Part shown: piece after piece, positions 60,978 to 64,000 of the stretch | Position numbering within the stretch: the first letter of the stretch is position 1 | How the letters are laid out: the number at the start of each line of letters is the position of its first letter | The notes under the pieces: generated by a model | Database searches by the model: none | Told to the model about the DNA's origin: nothing | Seen by the model: only the letters and a program-made list of their open reading frames with translations | Translations under genes and position numbers: made by a program | Origin: Amoebophrya sp. A120 | Taxonomy: Eukaryota > Sar > Dinophyceae > Syndiniales > Amoebophryaceae | DNA: 64,000 nt | Assembly: GCA_905178155.1 (NCBI GenBank) | Contig: CAJINV010000014.1 | Location: forward strand, 186,001-250,000 | Reading direction: 5' to 3'

Positions 60978-63546
60978 CTACAAATCGTACCAGTCCACCG
61001 TTCTTTGCAGCCCCTCTTCCCACGTGGTGTTTACTTTCCAGCCCAGCGCTTCCAGCTTCACACTGGTGGTGAGGTAGCTCTTGTCGTTATCCTGAGTAAA
61101 AACGTCCCCACACCAGAGTCAGGATGGAGATTTTGCAACACGAGCCGAGGAGTTTTGTGAGTCACGCATGACAAGCTGCACTCCGCAGTGTAGTGCAGGT
61201 TAGCAAGTGCAGCCGCATCAAAGATTCATCTGCTCATCCTGTTCACAGCATCACAAATTCCAAAAGACAATTGGAAATGGCTCTCATGGGGCTGCGCATT
61301 ACAAGTCTTGCTGTCTTTGCAAATCTGCATTACAACTCTGGTGTGGGGACGGTTTTTACTCAGGATAGTCGTTGAAAGCCCGGTCTTTGACGTACTGAAA
61401 GTACCGCTTGTCTTATGACAGTGCACAACTCCACTCCCCCTCGTTTGTCATGCAAAATACCAAATCCAGTTCCAGGCTGTGCCTCTTGGCACTGCTTGCA
61501 TGACAAACTCCGGAAGGAGCCCAAACAGTACTACACTCCTGCGCAAAGTTCTCATGCAAAACCAGCATTCTTTCTGACGCTTGTACTGCCGTCCATGCTA
61601 TACAAATGAGGGGGGGAAGGAGTTGTGCACCGTCATATGTCTTGACTGTCAACGTTCGCGATGTCGCCCTGCTCCTTTCCGAGAGCGACCAGGACGCTTT
61701 TCAGCACTTCCAGGTTGCTATCAAGTCGAAAAATGTCTGGGTTTGGAAGACTCGTGCTGTTTTTGCATGACACAGAAGGTCTGGCATGGAAGCTCTAGCG
61801 TCACAGGTCTTGAGAAGCTTCTGCAATGCCGAATCCGCATGACAAATCCCCCACTTTGGTGAGAAATAGTGGGTAGCTTGAGCTTTTGCTACCTATGCAT
61901 GACAGATTTATCTGTGTTCTGAAATGCGCATCACAAGTGGTTCTTCTTCCGGACCCAGACATATTTGCAATCCATAGTTGCTTCGTTCCTGCGGTTGCGA
62001 GATGTTGTAGGTCTCGAACGTTGTGCCCTTGCGCATGATCACATCAAAAGCGGAGACAACGTCGTCGATGAACAGGAAGCTCCGCGTGTTCGTCCCATCC
62101 CCGTGGACTATGCACCGCAAAAGCAATTATCGGATTATATCCCACCAGAGCACAAAGTTTTTTTTTTTTAATGCCGTCCTTTTCCTCACTTTATCCCCCA
62201 GCTTGATGCTGACATATCTTATAAGCATAACCGCAATTATTTCTTCCATGGGCTACCACTAAGCATAAGCAACTTGCGGCAAATTTCATTTCTGTTGTGT
62301 ACAGAATTAGAATGCAAATGCAACGAACAGCAACGTTGGCGTTGCTATGATTCACACGATGTGGATAATCGCGATTTAGACTTTTGTATTGCATATGCAC
62401 CGGGAAAGGCATATTTCGGTTAAACAGCGCGATGGATTTTGGGATCAACTTTTCGGGCCACTGCCGAGGACCGAAAACATTGTTAGGCCTGATTCGGTTT
62501 GTTCCTTTTCAAATTTCAAGCATCGCCCTGCTCCATTCACGGTAAGAATGGGGCGGAAAAAACTCATCAGCGCCACAACATGATTGGAGCGACCTTCTGC
62601 CATTATATGCATTACTCATAATTGTGTCACCCCATAGTGGTTTATCAATTTGATAAAGAACAGTCATAAATTTCTAGTAGAGCCCCCGCAGGCAAATAAA
62701 ACTCAGTATACCTGACGACGATGCTGGGGAGGCGAAAGCTGAAACTGAACCCGCGCACCAGGCACTCTGCGGCGGCTTTGCTCGCCGAGTAGGGGTTGGT
62801 TGGGAGCATCTGGTCGTTCTCGCTCACCCGTCGGTTTTCCTCGAAGCTGAGGTCGCCATAGACCTCGTCAGTCGACACGTGAATGAACCTTTCCAGCGTC
62901 GGGCAGCGAATCGCGGCTTCCAGCAAGATATGCATTGCAAAAGTATCGTACTCGTAGTAATTGCTGTCGTGCATGACAAATCTCGCTTTTTAGGAAAAAT
63001 AGCATTACAAATTGCATTTTTCTTCTTGAAAAAATGCGTGATGCAATTTATACTAGTACGATACTTTTGCAATGCATACAAGACGTGGGTCCCATTCACG
63101 TTGGTCCGCACAAACTCGTCGGACGCCGTGAAAGATCGATCCACGTGGGACAGCGCGGCGAAGTGGAACACGCAGTCGAACCGGTGCTGCTCGAACAAGG
63201 AGCGGACCAGATTTCGGTCGCAAATGTCCCCGCGAACGAACCAGTAGTTCGCGCACTCGTCTGCTAGGTCCTTTATATTTTTCGGGTTTCCACAGTAGTC
63301 CAGCTTGTCCAGGTTGACAAATTTCGTGCGGGGGTACGTAGTCACGAGCCATCGCAGGACATTCGACCCGATGAACCCGCAGCCGCCCGTGAAAAGCACA
63401 CGCTTGGGGATGAAATCAGCCGCCCCACTGCTCGTGGCCCCATATTTCGCAACTGTTGTTCCGGTAGTCGATGTTGATGTCATAATTCCGTTTATTTCCA
63501 TTTCTCTCGCTGATGCAACTCCGTGGGTGTAGCGCAGGGAGGTCAT
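60978..63546 (-). CDS. rmlB: dTDP-glucose 4,6-dehydratase (RmlB family), 373 residues
   Basis: Converts dTDP-glucose to dTDP-4-keto-6-deoxyglucose, the entry to rhamnose and other deoxysugars. Exons 63546-63079, 62928-62712, 62488-62396, 62108-61977, 61718-61638, 61413-61368 and 61087-60978 total exactly 374 codons. Short-chain dehydrogenase features in order: NAD-binding FTGGCGFIGSN, HFAALSHVDRS, STDEVYGD with the Asp-Glu pair, catalytic YSASK, PNNVFGPRQWPEKLIPK, HGDGTNTRSFLFIDD and the closing LGWKVNTTWEEGLQRTVDWY. The length fits the family. An ATG 58 codons upstream (63720) is an alternative start that would add a hydrophobic leader. One GT-AG intron and five introners interrupt it. Confidence 0.96.
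61088..61367. mobile_element. Introner, family G
   Basis: TIR TATCCTGAGTAAAAACGTCC and complement. TSD is GTCGT. Removal joins RAFND to KSYLTT. Confidence 0.95.
61414..61637. mobile_element. Introner, family H
   Basis: Starts TATGACAGTGCACAACTCC and ends GGAGTTGTGCACCGTCATA. TSD is TGTCT. Removal joins NVDSQD to KRYFQY. Confidence 0.95.
61719..61976. mobile_element. Introner, family E variant
   Basis: TIR AATGTCTGGGTTTGGAAG and complement. TSD is GTTGC. Removal joins PQERSN to LEVLKS. Confidence 0.94.
62109..62395. mobile_element. Introner, family A-like, diverged
   Basis: Starts TATGCACCGCAAAAGCAAT and ends GACTTTTGTATTGCATA. TSD is TGGAC / TGCAC. Removal joins NMPFPVH to GDGTNT, as the family requires. 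Confidence 0.85.
62489..62711 (-). other. GT-AG intron in the RmlB gene
   Basis: Donor GTCAG|GTATAC and acceptor AATCAG|GCC join SIVVR to PNNVFGP in frame. No TSD or inverted repeats. Confidence 0.85.
62929..63078. mobile_element. Introner, family A
   Basis: Starts TATGCATTGCAAAAGTATCG and ends CTTTTGCAATGCATA. TSD is CAAGA. Removal joins GTHVL to LEAAIR. Confidence 0.96.
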
Positions 63547-64000
63547 GATACAAGTGCTACTTAACGACAGCAGGAACCACGAAAGGAAGCGAGGACCGCA
63601 ACATCTACGAGGACCATGACCACCTACGAGGAACAAAGACACAAAACAAACGCGAAGATCAAACCAACGGAGGTAAGAAAGAGCAGAAGGCAATCGATTC
63701 TCCCTCGTCGCGAAATGCAATTTTTTAGTAAGTATTTTCCAATAGAAAGAGGTCCTCTATTTTGTATAAATAAATCAAAAGCAGCTTCGGAATGTCGCGC
63801 CTTCGACTTTATTTCTGCCTTTGTTTGATCATAAAATCGCCGGATGTTAAGGCAAGAGCGCAAATCTTCTAGTTGACCTAGGAACGAGACGAGGGCCGAC
63901 AACAAATCAAGCAGATAAGTACACTGGTGCTTTCTCAAAGAAGACTTGCTAAAAGAAAGCAAGGCTAGAAGGACAAGGATCTTCACAAAAAAATAAATGT
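63547..64000. other. Leader and upstream region of the RmlB gene
   Basis: The frame stays open to 63720 and may be translated; beyond that no gene is supported. AT-rich from about 63740. Confidence 0.45.

Overview
The window looks like nuclear DNA from a compact dinoflagellate-type protist, most likely a syndinian parasite such as Amoebophrya. I infer this from three things: every gene I can support lies on the minus strand in one unidirectional array, the genes encode eukaryotic proteins, and the introns are overwhelmingly introner elements (mobile, terminal-inverted-repeat introns), a trait reported for Amoebophrya. No rRNA, tRNA, CRISPR array or bacterial operon was seen. Genus assignment is inference, not a database match.

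Layout, right to left (direction of transcription): a dTDP-glucose 4,6-dehydratase (RmlB family, 60978-63546); a partly resolved gene (60055-60653); a repeat-rich gap (about 57.36-59.5 kb: GC-rich triplicate, degenerate short repeats, a large inverted pair of tandem arrays); a 79-residue two-exon gene (56920-57244); a secreted low-complexity protein of 1,502 residues (50404-56348); a SPOUT/TrmH-type RNA methyltransferase (46555-48939); a protein with an internal duplication (44460-45599); a TMEM43-family membrane protein (39857-43100); an IQ-motif protein (37469-38776); an acidic low-complexity protein (36015-37427); a protein with a repeated aromatic motif (32059-35578); a Thr-rich membrane protein (26122-31008); a dihydroorotate dehydrogenase (20988-25107); a 26-exon gene of unknown function (9594-20357); and a large membrane/coiled-coil/F5/8-type-C-like gene that runs off the left edge (240-8500).

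The outstanding feature is the introner system. I delimited about 65 elements in at least 12 families with different terminal inverted repeats. Almost all start TAT and end ATA, are flanked by a 5-bp target-site duplication (TSD), and sit inside exons. Deleting the element plus one TSD copy restores the reading frame every time. I checked all junctions by hand for five complete genes, and the spliced lengths come out as whole codons: 373, 722, 716, 829 and 1,502 residues. For the 26-exon gene all 25 junction phases agree, giving 1,289 residues. These introns cannot be cut as GT-AG, they work in either orientation, and all families share an internal motif of the form TTTGTCATGC or its complement. 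A minority of introns in the same genes are ordinary GT-AG introns without TSD or inverted repeats, so two intron classes coexist. Two introners carry later nested insertions with their own longer TSDs (7 and 9 bp).
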